From the NCBI GenBank assembly GCA_012523015.1, contig JAAYJI010000140.1, positions 1-33,692 of the forward strand: a DNA stretch of 33,692 bases, in the 5' to 3' direction. Below the pieces are notes generated by a model. That model was not told where the DNA came from. It did not search any database and was given only the letters and a program-made list of their open reading frames with translations. This DNA comes from Candidatus Hydrogenedentota bacterium. Lineage in GTDB: Bacteria > Hydrogenedentota > Hydrogenedentia > Hydrogenedentales > CAITNO01. The translations under genes and the position numbers were made by a program. This document shows, in pieces, positions 24,391 to 33,655 of this stretch; the stretch's first letter is position 1; the number at the start of each line of letters is the position of its first letter.

Positions 24391-25636
24391 AGCGCAGCGC
24401 GTCCACCGGATTGAGGCGTGTGGCACTCCACGCCGGATATAGAGTTGATACTAGGGTGAGCAAAACCGCAGAAACGGTTATCCACACCAAATCAGAAATG
24501 ACAATGGCGACGGGGATGCCGTCGAAGTAGTAGATGGTACTATTAAATAAATCCACGCCCAAGAACCACGCGATAAGTTCTGCAACAGGGTTGATGTTGT
24601 AGGAAAGCACCACGCCGAAGATCAGCCCTATCACGGTACCTGTCAGTCCTATAAGCAATCCTTCCACAATGAAGATACTGAGTATAGACCAGCCGCTTGT
24701 ACCGAGCGTGCGCAGTATGCCGATGTCTCGTTGCTTTTCCATGACGATCATAATCAGCGTGCTCGTGATATTAAAAGCGGCAACAAGCACAATGAACACA
24801 AGAATAATAAACATCGCCACTTTTTCCTGCTTCAACGCTTCGAAAAATGCTTCCTGACTTTCATACCACGTTTCCGCACGGTAAGGCAGCTCATCACGAA
24901 TCAAGGCGGACACCTTGTCGGCAAGAAAGGCATCGGTCAGGCGCACATGTATGCCGTCGACCACGTTGCGGCCCGTAAGCATTTGTGCCGTGTCAATATC
25001 GACAAAGGCATATAGATTGTCGAAGTCAGACATTTTCGCTTGCGAAATACCGCTCACCGTAAGAAACACTTGGTTGCCCGGGCGCATGCCAAAAGGCGTG
25101 ACCGTGGGCTTATCCGTCATGACCGCCACTTCAGAACCTACCCTCGCGGCGAGACGGTGGGCGAGCCGAAAGCCCAGCACAATTTCTTTTTCACCGGGCA
25201 TTTTCCCCTCGCCAAACATGCGGCCGCCCTCATGGGTAAGGTTGCGCGGCAGATCCGTAACTTCTGCTTCTAGTTCCGGATCAATACCCAACACAAAAGC
25301 ACCCGTCGTGTTATCGCCCCGTTTGATTAAAGCCTCCATTTGCATCACGGGACCTGCCCCCAAGATTTCCGGGGAAAGGGCTTTCAATTCGGAAATAACC
25401 GTGTAGGGCTCTTCAAGCGGCAGGCCTGCACGATTGAAGACCGTTAAATGGGAACGATTGCCGATAATCGTTTCGCGCAGCGCATTGTCGAAACCGGTCA
25501 TGACACTCATCACCACGATTAACGCTGTAACACCCACACTCACGCCTGCCACAGAAATAAAGGTGATCAGGCTGATGAAACGTGTTTTGCGTTTTCCCCG
25601 TAAATAGCGGGCTGCTACAAAAATTTCAAATCGCAC
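24383..25636 (-). CDS. Lipoprotein-releasing ABC transporter permease, LolC/LolE-type
   Basis: Protein of 417 residues, standard for the family. It starts RFEIFVAARYLRGKRKTRFI, followed by transmembrane helix one at about 22-46 (SLITFISVAGVSVGVTALIVVMSV), a large periplasmic domain (about 50-265) and three C-terminal helices at about 270-295, 320-345 and 380-403, ending PAWSATRLNPVDALRYE. This is the MacB/LolE type-VII exporter fold. Only one permease gene is present, so it probably works as a homodimer (LolF-like) with the LolD downstream. GGAGG precedes the start. Whether it is called LolC, LolE or LolF cannot be decided from sequence alone. Confidence 0.88.
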   Translation of the reverse strand: MRFEIFVAARYLRGKRKTRFISLITFISVAGVSVGVTALIVVMSVMTGFDNALRETIIGNRSHLTVFNRAGLPLEEPYTVISELKALSPEILGAGPVMQMEALIKRGDNTTGAFVLGIDPELEAEVTDLPRNLTHEGGRMFGEGKMPGEKEIVLGFRLAHRLAARVGSEVAVMTDKPTVTPFGMRPGNQVFLTVSGISQAKMSDFDNLYAFVDIDTAQMLTGRNVVDGIHVRLTDAFLADKVSALIRDELPYRAETWYESQEAFFEALKQEKVAMFIILVFIVLVAAFNITSTLIMIVMEKQRDIGILRTLGTSGWSILSIFIVEGLLIGLTGTVIGLIFGVVLSYNINPVAELIAWFLGVDLFNSTIYYFDGIPVAIVISDLVWITVSAVLLTLVSTLYPAWSATRLNPVDALRYE

Positions 25637-25973
25637 CGGAAGGTACTTCCTCCATCATAATTTAATCGGCCCGGACAAGGAAAAGACTGTGAACCGGGGC
25701 AAGATTTGTTGTGAAAGAAAAAAAAGATGTGTGGACACTCCTACGTATAAGAGTATATCTGAGAGCGGCCCATAGCTGCAACGCGATGAAAATTCAATTG
25801 ATATATATTGACATCCATTATAAACTTATGATACGTTAAAAGTGTTGTTTTTATAATTATAGGACTAACCATCAACAGAAAGGAGTGTCGAATTCGGTCT
25901 AAATTTAATTTGCCTTAGAAGAAATATGTCTTGTTAGTCTGTTATCTTATTTAATTTTACAAGGAGAACAAAC
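25637..25973. other. Divergent regulatory region between the permease and prepilin copy B
   Basis: A 337-bp A/T-rich region with no gene. It must hold promoters for both flanking genes. Toward copy B it contains a TTGACA (25808-25813) with TATGAT too close downstream, and the better ATGATA/TATAAT pair listed separately. AAGGAG at about 25961-25966 serves copy B. Confidence 0.5.
25828..25857 (+). promoter_or_regulatory. Promoter candidate for prepilin copy B
   Basis: ATGATA (25828-25833) and a perfect TATAAT (25852-25857) are 18 bases apart, giving a leader of about 110 bases before the ATG at 25974. Confidence 0.42.
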
Positions 25974-27014
25974 ATGAAACGTAAAGGCTTTACACTGATT
26001 GAGCTGCTGGTAGTGATTGCAATCATTGGTATTCTGGCTGCAATCCTCCTGCCGGCGCTGGCGCGTGCCCGAGAAGCCGCACGACGCAAATCCTGCCAAA
26101 ACAATTTGAAGCAATGGGGCACCATTTTCAAATTGTACGCCGATGAACAAAAAGATTATTGGCCGCCTCTCCAAATCACCAACCAAAATGCTCCCGGTTG
26201 GCCGGATCTGACCCTTAGCAGCAATCCCTCCGTTCTGGAACTGATCCCCACAGCCCTTGTGACGGCGTGGTATCCCAACTACAACAGTGATCCGTCAATC
26301 TGCATTTGTCCCTCAGACTCGGAAGAAGACCTCGACACACTCCGTGATTCCAATGGTGACTGGGAATTTTGGAAAGCCGGAAAGAACTGGCAAGCAGGCA
26401 GCAGCTATGCTTATATTGGCTGGATCTTCGACCTCATGCAGCACCCCCAAATTCCTCCCGTAGAAGTGGGTATTTTTACCCATTTAGATGCAACATCAAG
26501 CATGCTTGGTTTTACACCGCCTGAAGGCGGACTTGCCTCCGCACAATTTGGTGCCACCATAGACGCACTGCTCCGCGAACTCTTCGGTAAACTGACCAGT
26601 GCCGGCAGCACGCCCCACGGTATTGTACTGCGCAGAGTTGTTGACAACGACCTGAAATTAGAGTCTGCCTTTAATACATGGGGTAATGGCCGAGGCGACC
26701 GCGTTTACCGTCTTAAGGAAGGTAACGAGCGCTTCATGATCACGGACGTCAATAATCCACAGACCGCCGCCATGGCTCAAAGCACGCTTTTCGCCATGAT
26801 GGATCTTTTCGGGAATTACGGTAAAGCAGTAGCTTACTTTAACCACGTTCCCGGCGGATGTAACGTGTTGTTCATGGACGGCCACGTGGACTGGATCCCT
26901 TATGTGGCGCCTGCGCCCGGTCAGGACAATACGGCCAGTATGGACTTGGGAGCGACCCAACCAGTACTGCCGAGCTTGGCGAATATCATTGGTATCTTTA
27001 AAGGCGTTAACTAA
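25974..27014 (+). CDS. Prepilin-like secreted protein with H-X-DG C-terminus (copy B)
   Basis: Protein of 346 residues with an intact class III signal: [20 protein letters not shown], cleaved after Gly5 by prepilin peptidase with methylation of Phe. The hydrophobic helix runs to about 30, then the [19 protein letters not shown] region. The large C-terminal globular domain carries [22 protein letters not shown], related to the H-X9-DG motif of planctomycete-type DUF1559 proteins but with ten residues between His and Asp. These proteins are numerous in PVC-type genomes and probably assemble pseudopili or decorate the surface. The whole chain, including residues after the motif ([13 protein letters not shown]), is shared with copy A. 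AAGGAG sets the start. Confidence 0.85.
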   Translation: MKRKGFTLIELLVVIAIIGILAAILLPALARAREAARRKSCQNNLKQWGTIFKLYADEQKDYWPPLQITNQNAPGWPDLTLSSNPSVLELIPTALVTAWYPNYNSDPSICICPSDSEEDLDTLRDSNGDWEFWKAGKNWQAGSSYAYIGWIFDLMQHPQIPPVEVGIFTHLDATSSMLGFTPPEGGLASAQFGATIDALLRELFGKLTSAGSTPHGIVLRRVVDNDLKLESAFNTWGNGRGDRVYRLKEGNERFMITDVNNPQTAAMAQSTLFAMMDLFGNYGKAVAYFNHVPGGCNVLFMDGHVDWIPYVAPAPGQDNTASMDLGATQPVLPSLANIIGIFKGVN

Positions 27015-27046
27015 GCCCCATACAGTAATCTAACCTAGCTAATTTA

Positions 27047-27078
27047 AACGCCCCCGCAGTGATGCTGTCGGGGGCGTT
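27047..27078. terminator. Bidirectional terminator between convergent genes
   Basis: AACGCCCCCG (27047-27056) and CGGGGGCGTT (27069-27078) form a ten-base-pair GC-rich stem. Plus-strand read-out continues into GTTACTTATT; minus-strand read-out continues into TTTAAATT. It lies between the stops of copy B and the GLUG protein. Confidence 0.6.
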
Positions 27079-27125
27079 ACTTATTCACGATGAAGATATA
27101 ACAGCGGGCGCAAAGAAGGTCTTGC

Positions 27126-28271
27126 CTATTTCTCCCAAGCAAGACGAGGCATTTCACCATCAACCAAAAACCAGGGATAGGTTTCCCAACCCTTATTTTT
27201 AAAGTAAAGGGTTTTACTCATTTGTTGGGATAATAAGGCACGGCCGCCGGCACTTTCATCTCTGCCGCTGCGCTCCTTATCCCAAAAACAAAAATGAACA
27301 AGACCTTGCAGGTTCTGTCCCACCAGTCCCCCCACATGATGCAGCCCGATCACCAATCCCGTACTATACGAAGCGATAATCTTATCCCGATTCAATCCTA
27401 CCAAGCCGCCCACATTATTAAACATTCCCTTTGCAGAAGTTGTGGCATAACAGGCGAGGATCGTACCCAGTGTTTGCGTTCCCACCAAGCCGCCCATGCC
27501 CCAGCCTCCCGTTACAGATCCTGAGGCACAGGAAAATTTAATAGCGCCGCCATCATTGACACCAACCAGTCCGCCCACATCGACTGTGCTGACAAATCCG
27601 ATGACATCGACTTGAGCGCTGCATTCCGTGATGGTTCCGGAATTGTATCCCGCCAAGCCGCCGATCTTTTGACAATAAGCAGCACCAGTCAGCGTCCCTT
27701 CACTATGACATCCCGCCAAAACACCACCATCATTGTATCCGACTAAGCCGCCCACATGACTCCCGTACATACTTCCTTCAACAGCTCCCTGTACACGGCA
27801 ATTCCTTAAGGTGCCTTGGTTAATTCCCGCGAGACCGCCCACATTGATCTTGCCCCGTACGGTCACATCAGTGACACGAAGATTCTTGATCAGCGCCCCC
27901 GCCCCTACGATGCGAAAAAGTCCGACAGGGGAATCATTGTCGCCAACAATCTCAGCGCCTGACAAAGAGTAATCCCCACCGTTCAAGATCCCTTGAAAGG
28001 GCTGTTCATCTCCAACAGGGCGCATAGCGCTGCCGCCACAATCCACATTTGCCGTGAGAAGAAAATGTTGGAGCTCTGTATCCACCGCCTCCACAAGGCA
28101 TAGCCAATCGGCAAGGCAGGCAATTTGATAAGGATCCTCTTTTGTCCCCACCCCACCGCTGTACGCATAAGCATTCTTGGCAGAAAGTAGGACCGCAGCT
28201 GTCAGGCACAGCAGATATAGCAGCGCTGCAGCACGGGTCAATGAATCTTTATAAAATGCCTTCATCCTCAT
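27126..28271 (-). CDS. Secreted GLUG-repeat protein
   Basis: Protein of 381 residues with a signal peptide (about 1-37, ending AKNAYA). The start of the mature chain, GGVGTKEDPYQIACLADW, is the usual lead-in to GLUG beta-helix proteins. Seven GLUG repeats can be counted by the VGGLxGxN core: VGGLAGIN, VGGLVGYN, IGGLAGYN, VGGLVGVN, MGGLVGTQ, VGGLVGLN and VGGLVGQN. The C-terminal cap has FCFWDKERSGRDES and ends PRLAWEK, as in M26-protease-associated and adhesin-like GLUG proteins. The repeats build a right-handed beta-solenoid, probably a surface or secreted binding protein. It follows the second oxidoreductase on the same strand after 124 bp. Confidence 0.85.
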   Translation of the reverse strand: MRMKAFYKDSLTRAAALLYLLCLTAAVLLSAKNAYAYSGGVGTKEDPYQIACLADWLCLVEAVDTELQHFLLTANVDCGGSAMRPVGDEQPFQGILNGGDYSLSGAEIVGDNDSPVGLFRIVGAGALIKNLRVTDVTVRGKINVGGLAGINQGTLRNCRVQGAVEGSMYGSHVGGLVGYNDGGVLAGCHSEGTLTGAAYCQKIGGLAGYNSGTITECSAQVDVIGFVSTVDVGGLVGVNDGGAIKFSCASGSVTGGWGMGGLVGTQTLGTILACYATTSAKGMFNNVGGLVGLNRDKIIASYSTGLVIGLHHVGGLVGQNLQGLVHFCFWDKERSGRDESAGGRALLSQQMSKTLYFKNKGWETYPWFLVDGEMPRLAWEK

Positions 28272-28395
28272 GGACTTTCCTCATATATCTTTCGAGTCAA
28301 TAAGCGGACGAAAAACAGTATGCGTACCGATTCTTTAGAAGAACCGAGTCGTCATGCCATTCTTCGGCCGTATTCATTCATGTTTCAGTTAAGGT

Positions 28396-29730
28396 TTACA
28401 ACCCCCGGATTTGCCAGCCTTTGCGATAAGAACGTCGAAGTAAGCCGGTGGCATCCGTATTGTTGTCGAATTTTAGTTGATGACTGTTCCACTGCAATGT
28501 TTTGCCCGGGAAACGATTGGCAATATTGCCGAGCAATACGGCTTCAGTCAGGGGCCCGGAGAAGTGGAAGCCCGCGTCTCCCGTAGTTCCCGATAAGGCA
28601 GCATCCACAAATTCATGATAATGATTCTTGGGTTCCAATTCGGGCTTCGGATAGTCCACAAACTTTTCTTCAGGGTAAAGATGCGGCGGCCCCACATGGG
28701 GAAGGATCATCGTTCCTTCTTCCCCGATGATAATGGAACCGCTTGCGGGCAATTCAAAGTCTGCGGAAAGGTGAGGGGAAAGACTCGGATCCGGCTTTTT
28801 ACCGCCGTCGCGCCAAGTCGCTGAAATTTCACGATCCGCCGTCCACTGTGTGCCGGGGAAGACATAGTGTGAAATGGTCCACGCAGGATGCACTTCATCA
28901 CTGACACATTCGGTCTCAGCGGTGATGGTGCGGGGCGCGCCAATTTCTAGGGCCGTAAAAACAGGATCGAAAATGTGACAGCCAAAATCGCCGACAGCGC
29001 CGCTTCCAAAATCACGCCAACAGCGCCATTTAAAAGGATGATAAAGTACTTCCTTGTAGGGACGTTGCGGCGCAACCCCCAGCCAAAAATCCCAGTTCAC
29101 ATGTTCCGGTATGGCGTCTTCCCCTTCCGGCCGTTGCTTGTCGTCGGTGGTGTAGACAGCGGAACACCACGAATGCCACGATTTCACCTTGCCGATGGCG
29201 CCTTCCTGCAGCCAAATGACCGCCGTACGATAAAAATCATGGGCGTGTATTTGGATGCCCATTTGCGTGGCGATGCCTTGTTTTTTAGCCGCCAACGTCA
29301 GACGCCGCGCTTCAAAGACGCTGTGAGTCAGCGGCTTCTCGCAAAAGACATGCAGTTTCTTTTGGATTGCAGTCATGGCAGCCGGGGCATGCGTATGATC
29401 GGGCGTGGAGACATTCACCGAGTCTATCTGATCGCCTTCCATTTCGAGCATCTCACGCCAATCCCGATATAAACGGGCATCAGGATAACGTTTCGATGCC
29501 TTTTCCAAACTCACAGCGTCAATATCGCACAAGGCGCGAACTACCACTTTACCGCTGCTAAAAATTTGCTCAAGATCATAGGCACCTTGCGCAGCAACGC
29601 CAATGGCGGCATGATGCAGTTTCTCCGAAACAGGCGCTCCAAGGCTGAGCCTCGGCAAAATAAGCGGTACGGACAGACCGGCAAGACTCGTTTGTTTCAT
29701 AAAAGATCGTCGTGACAATGTCTTTTTCAT
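28396..29730 (-). CDS. Second Tat-exported Gfo/Idh/MocA-family oxidoreductase
   Basis: From ATG 29730 the protein is 444 residues; the frame extends 52 codons upstream but AAGGA about ten bases before 29730 and the Tat signal SRRSFMKQTSLAGLS (6-20) fix the start. The family Lys132 is in VFCEKPLTHS and the VSTPDHTHAPAA segment is typical. The dinucleotide loop reads AAIGVAAQGAYDL, so the central Gly of GxGxxG is Ala. The C-terminal domain has WDFWLGVAP and DFGCHIFDPVF, as in glycoside-oxidising or inositol-type relatives. Only about 30% similar by eye to the 15908 gene. Substrate unknown. Confidence 0.87.
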   Translation of the reverse strand: MKKTLSRRSFMKQTSLAGLSVPLILPRLSLGAPVSEKLHHAAIGVAAQGAYDLEQIFSSGKVVVRALCDIDAVSLEKASKRYPDARLYRDWREMLEMEGDQIDSVNVSTPDHTHAPAAMTAIQKKLHVFCEKPLTHSVFEARRLTLAAKKQGIATQMGIQIHAHDFYRTAVIWLQEGAIGKVKSWHSWCSAVYTTDDKQRPEGEDAIPEHVNWDFWLGVAPQRPYKEVLYHPFKWRCWRDFGSGAVGDFGCHIFDPVFTALEIGAPRTITAETECVSDEVHPAWTISHYVFPGTQWTADREISATWRDGGKKPDPSLSPHLSADFELPASGSIIIGEEGTMILPHVGPPHLYPEEKFVDYPKPELEPKNHYHEFVDAALSGTTGDAGFHFSGPLTEAVLLGNIANRFPGKTLQWNSHQLKFDNNTDATGLLRRSYRKGWQIRGL

Positions 29731-30334
29731 TACAACTATTTTCCTTAAATTTCCGGCGTGAAATGGGCAGTCACTTACTGCGCCATTGTTTGGACATGGG
29801 CGGTGACCCTTCCAAGACAGCAAGGGGAGAGCACGTTGCCTTTGAAAACCACCGCTGATTATTTTATATCTACAACACTTCCTCAAGTGAGTTGTGCTAC
29901 CCCAGTATAGGGGATAGGTGAATTCTACATCAAAAGAATTTGTTTCATCAATTAATTGAAATAATGCTCAGATGATGTTTTCAAGAAATACGGTGCACTC
30001 AAACCCTCTTGCACCCAGCCTCTTCCAAGCCTAATAAAGGCTGATACGCGTCCCATGGATAGAAGCCGGTCTTTTTAAAGTGGTGTTTCAGGCATCATAC
30101 ATGTTACTGTGTAGGGAGGTAAAAATCTTCGCTTTTCCGGGCTGTATTGCAAACCAACCCGCTCCATGCCAAGTCAAAAATAGGATTTCTCACGAGAAGC
30201 TATAGGGAGCACGGTCAAAATAGTGTTTGTCATTGCAACGGAATTGTTGTAGAAAACTATGGTTTATGTTGTTGCGTATACGCCCTTTATGAAATATCGC
30301 GGCAGCGCAGCGAAACAACAAGATAAGGATCTTT
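29731..30334. other. 604-bp divergent intergenic region
   Basis: Between the divergent oxidoreductase and DUF1080 genes. I see no gene on either strand. Small features: the minus-strand promoter at 29858-29886, an AGCCT/AGGCT hairpin at 30028-30042, and a possible plus-strand promoter TTGCAA (30234-30239)/TATGGT (30258-30263) with 18-base spacing before the DUF1080 gene. Confidence 0.45.
29858..29886 (-). promoter_or_regulatory. Promoter candidate for the second oxidoreductase
   Basis: Minus-strand TTGAGG (29886-29881) and AATAAT (29863-29858) are 17 bases apart, about 128 bp before the start. Confidence 0.38.
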
Positions 30335-31342
30335 ATGATGCGATTGTTTACGTTACTCTTACTGGGTGCCCTGTGTTTTGCTCCGATGGCACAATCGGAC
30401 GATGATAATGGAATCATGGGCAATTATCATGGAAGCTTTGAAAATGAAGAGTGGGCTGACTACTACATCCGTGCGCAAATTGTCGCCATTACCAAAACTG
30501 ATCACCGCGCGGTAATCTTTGTGGGCGACTCAGAGGAAAATGCTACCCGCCGTGAAATGAGAGGCACGACAGAAGAGAATGGAAGCATCACCTTTGAGAA
30601 TCGCTTCAGCATACGCTCTTTAAAAGACACCTTTCTCCTTCAGGCAACCGTTGAAAATGAAGTCATGAAGGGCTCGTTCACAGCTGCCGACGATGAATCG
30701 GCACCGGCCCGCGATTTCGTCTTAAACCGCGTCTTTCTCACACCGCCCAGCTTGGGCGCAGCCGTGCCGGAAGACGGTATACTTCTTTTTGACGGCTCCA
30801 ACACCGATTTGTGGGAACGGTGGCCCTTGGGCTGGTGCCTGACCGGGGAAAATGCCATGGAAGTGTGCGGCAGCAGCTTTAAAACCCGTGAAGATTATGG
30901 CAGCGGCCTTTATCATGTAGAATTCCGGACACCGTTCATGCCCACCAGCCGCGGACAAGGACGCGGCAACAGCGGCGTCTACCTCCTGGGCCGCTATGAA
31001 GTGCAGGTACTGGACAGCTTCGGACTAGTCCCGAAAGATAATCTCTGCGGCGGCATTTATCAATTTGCCGTTCCTGCCGTAGATGCCGTATTACCGCCGC
31101 TGCAATGGCAAAGTTATGATATCCAATTTTCAGCGCCGCAATTCGATGAAGAAGGCAATAAAACAAAGAATGCGCGCATTACGGTAGTCCATAATGGCCA
31201 CACCATTCACGACGATGTAGAGCTTGAATCCGGCACGCCCGGCGGCGTCAGCGACCAAGAAACAACGGCAGGTCCGCTCCTCCTCCAGGACCATGGAGAC
31301 CGTGTGCAATTCAGAAATATCTGGTTTAAACCGGAAAAATAA
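30335..31342 (+). CDS. Secreted DUF1080 (3-keto-disaccharide hydrolase-type) protein
   Basis: Protein of 335 residues with a signal peptide (about 1-20). After an N-terminal beta-rich region (25-140) comes the DUF1080 concanavalin-like domain at about 150-333: DGILLFDGSNTDLWERW, YGSGLYHVEFRTPFMP, GQGRGNSGVYLLGRYEVQVL and PLLLQDHGDRVQFRNIWFKP. Members of this family hydrolyse 3-keto-glycosides produced by Gfo/Idh/MocA-type oxidoreductases, so together with the two such enzymes in the window it suggests oxidative glycoside cleavage; that link is inference. It ends two bases before the glycosyltransferase start. Confidence 0.87.
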   Translation: MMRLFTLLLLGALCFAPMAQSDDDNGIMGNYHGSFENEEWADYYIRAQIVAITKTDHRAVIFVGDSEENATRREMRGTTEENGSITFENRFSIRSLKDTFLLQATVENEVMKGSFTAADDESAPARDFVLNRVFLTPPSLGAAVPEDGILLFDGSNTDLWERWPLGWCLTGENAMEVCGSSFKTREDYGSGLYHVEFRTPFMPTSRGQGRGNSGVYLLGRYEVQVLDSFGLVPKDNLCGGIYQFAVPAVDAVLPPLQWQSYDIQFSAPQFDEEGNKTKNARITVVHNGHTIHDDVELESGTPGGVSDQETTAGPLLLQDHGDRVQFRNIWFKPEK

Positions 31343-31344
31343 TT

Positions 31345-32097
31345 GTGACTACCCCCATCTTTTTATCCTTGGTCATCCCGGCATATAACGAGGCGGCGCG
31401 CATTAGCCAAACGCTTGCCGCCGCCGATCGTTATTTCTCAGCCTGCGCTTATGATGCCGAGATTATTGTTGTCGATGATGGCAGCACCGACCAAACCAAA
31501 GAGGTGGTAACCCAATTTCAGCAGAAAAGCGGCACACCGATTCACTTGGAATCCTTGCCTAAAAATAGAGGCAAGGGCTTCGCCGTAAAAACCGGAATGC
31601 TCCACCGTGCCACGGGAAAGTTTCGCTTCTTTTACGACGCAGACGGCTCAACACCCATTGAAGAGCTGGATCGCTGTGAAGCGCTCTTTGAGGGGCGGGC
31701 AGATATTATCATCGGATCCCGCGCCTTGCCCGATTCCATTATTCAACAACGCCAAGCTTGGTATCGAGAAATGATGGGGCGCTGTTTCAACCGCATCGAA
31801 AGAATATTAGGGATCACCGCTTACACCGATACGCAATGTGGTTTTAAAGGCTTTTCCGCGGAAGCGGCTGTCTTATGCTTCTCCCATCAAAGCATTGACC
31901 GTTTTAGCTTCGATGCGGAACTCCTCTACATTGCCGTGAAACATGGCCTGCAGATTGAGGAGCTGCCCGTACGCTGGATTAACAGCCCCAATTCAAAAGT
32001 CAATCCTCTTCGCGACGCGTCACGCATGTTCCTTGATCTATTTGCCATACGCCTCAAAGATTTCAGAGGCGTCTACGACAACAAAACCCGTCTCTAG
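31345..32097 (+). CDS. Family 2 glycosyltransferase, dolichyl/polyprenyl-phosphate glucosyltransferase-like
   Basis: Protein of 250 residues starting at GTG 31345, two bases after the preceding stop. GT2 motifs are present: LVIPAYNEAARI (9-20), VVDDGSTDQT (42-51), NRGKGFAVKTGM (74-85), the DAD metal site at 98-100 and GSRALPDS (124-131). The segment TAYTDTQCGFKGFS (158-171) is characteristic of the ALG5/DPM1-like branch, which makes polyprenyl-phosphate-linked hexose from a UDP or GDP sugar. There is no membrane helix, so it acts at the cytoplasmic face. Possible role in a glycan or lipid-linked sugar pathway. Confidence 0.85.
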   Translation: MTTPIFLSLVIPAYNEAARISQTLAAADRYFSACAYDAEIIVVDDGSTDQTKEVVTQFQQKSGTPIHLESLPKNRGKGFAVKTGMLHRATGKFRFFYDADGSTPIEELDRCEALFEGRADIIIGSRALPDSIIQQRQAWYREMMGRCFNRIERILGITAYTDTQCGFKGFSAEAAVLCFSHQSIDRFSFDAELLYIAVKHGLQIEELPVRWINSPNSKVNPLRDASRMFLDLFAIRLKDFRGVYDNKTRL

Positions 32098-32236
32098 CCC
32101 ACCACTCCGAACGCCCGCTATCAAACAACACTTCGCTCCGCGCGCCCATTTCGCGCTGCTCATGAAGAAATGAAGCCTCCTTTTTGTTATAGATATACAG
32201 TGATGCTTACCCGTAAAATAAGGAGCTTAATGCACT

Positions 32237-32596
32237 ATGACCAAGACAAAAATCAAGATAAAACGTGTGTATGAAGCGGCCGACGCTGATGACGGAACCC
32301 GTGTATTGGTCGATCGGGTGTGGCCCCGCGGAATTGCCAAAGAAAAATTGAAGGCCGATTTGTGGATGAAAGATATCGCGCCAAGCACAGATTTGCGTAA
32401 GTGGTTCAACCATGATCGAAGCCGATGGGAACCATTCAAGGAGCGCTATTTTACAGAGCTAGCGAAAAGGCCCGCATTAATCGATGAACTCGTGCAGCTG
32501 GCGTCAAAACACACGATCACCCTCCTTTACTCCGCAAAAGATGAGACCTGCAACCAAGCCGTTGCACTTTTGGAATATTTACAAAGCCGTCGTTAA
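32237..32596 (+). CDS. DUF488 family protein (YeaO-like)
   Basis: Protein of 119 residues. The family signature RVLVDRVWPRGIAKEKL lies at 22-38, followed by LWMKDIAPSTDLRKWF and a C-terminal TLLYSAKDETCNQAVALLEYL. Function of the family is not established. AAGGAG about 12 bases upstream precedes the ATG at 32237; another ATG at 32230 is out of frame. Its end is 36 bp from the convergent thioredoxin-fusion gene. Confidence 0.87.
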   Translation: MTKTKIKIKRVYEAADADDGTRVLVDRVWPRGIAKEKLKADLWMKDIAPSTDLRKWFNHDRSRWEPFKERYFTELAKRPALIDELVQLASKHTITLLYSAKDETCNQAVALLEYLQSRR

Positions 32597-32632
32597 AGGG
32601 GACAGCGCTGCCCTCGAAAGCGGTATCCCTTC

Positions 32633-33655
32633 TCAAGAACGGAGACTGACCCCGATTTTTTGCAGCTCGTGGTTAATATCTTCTTTTCGCAATGCCCCTT
32701 CTTGCCGCGTCACCAAATTTCCAGCGGCATCATAAAAGAGCAACAAAGGTATATTCTGTGCCTTATGACGGGCAGCAAGAAAAGGTTCTGCGTCCACATT
32801 CACCGTTACCACTGTCAATTGATCCCCATAGCTTTCTTTGATGGCTTCAATGTGGGGCTTAATCATTTTACAAGGGCCGCACCAGTCCGCGTAAAAATCG
32901 ACCAATACGGCTTTCCCTTTTCCAAGGACTTTATCAATGGGATTGGTTTTAAATTGAGCAACTCGCTCTTGTGTCCAGCTCTTTTCTAAACGGAGGGACA
33001 CCGTATCGCCAAAATGGATCAAATAGTCGGTAAATACGGCTTCTTGCCGATCCAGTGTCAGAAACTCTTCTAAATCTTTTTTAACTTCTTCAAAACTTGC
33101 CCCTTCCATCAAATCTTGATGATCCTCATAAAAGCTAAGCAATTCCGCTTCACTTGGCCGTGCTTTCTCTGTGATCTCCGCAATAAAACGCTGCACCTGC
33201 TGATCCCAATCCCTATCTCCCGGATTGGAACCGCTCTCTTTTGCTACCTGTCCTTTAATGATCCGATCCGTGGCCATATGCTGCAACACATAAAAGCCGT
33301 AAGGAGATTCGTCCACCTCGTCGTCGTTCATGTATTTCATCATTTCACCGCGGTAATCTTCTTTGGTAATCACAAGATCCTCGGACGCTAAAATGGTATT
33401 ACCGTCAAGTTCCTCCAATTGTGCGCCCGCCAAAATACCATCTGCAAAATTGGGGTATACCTCAGCGACACGCGCTATTTTCGGAGTAGGCGGCGCTTCA
33501 ATGACCGCAGCAGCGTTGTCTTCCTTCTTTTCTTGCACCACTTCTACAGGCTCCGACTCCGGCCTTGTGTCAAGTGCAACTACTTCCTCCGACACGGCTT
33601 CTGATACCGTTTCTATTTCCGGGAGCACTTCATCCTCAACAAGAGCTTCCACCAC
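32633..33655 (-). CDS. SurA-N-like / thioredoxin fusion protein, probably 5' interrupted
   Basis: From GTG 33655 the protein is 340 residues. An acidic, Glu/Val-rich low-complexity segment (1-60) leads into a helical SurA-N/trigger-like chaperone region (about 80-215; EDLVITKEDYRGEMMKYMND and AKPSEAELL-type helices), then a C-terminal thioredoxin domain (about 235-338) with active site WCGPC (258-262) and cis-Pro303 in NIPLLLFYD. It should perform disulfide exchange while holding clients. The frame upstream of the GTG is closed by TAG at 33665-33667, but beyond that stop the same acidic composition continues in frame to the window end, so the true N-terminus, including any signal peptide, may lie outside the window. 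Confidence 0.78.
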   Translation of the reverse strand: MVEALVEDEVLPEIETVSEAVSEEVVALDTRPESEPVEVVQEKKEDNAAAVIEAPPTPKIARVAEVYPNFADGILAGAQLEELDGNTILASEDLVITKEDYRGEMMKYMNDDEVDESPYGFYVLQHMATDRIIKGQVAKESGSNPGDRDWDQQVQRFIAEITEKARPSEAELLSFYEDHQDLMEGASFEEVKKDLEEFLTLDRQEAVFTDYLIHFGDTVSLRLEKSWTQERVAQFKTNPIDKVLGKGKAVLVDFYADWCGPCKMIKPHIEAIKESYGDQLTVVTVNVDAEPFLAARHKAQNIPLLLFYDAAGNLVTRQEGALRKEDINHELQKIGVSLRS

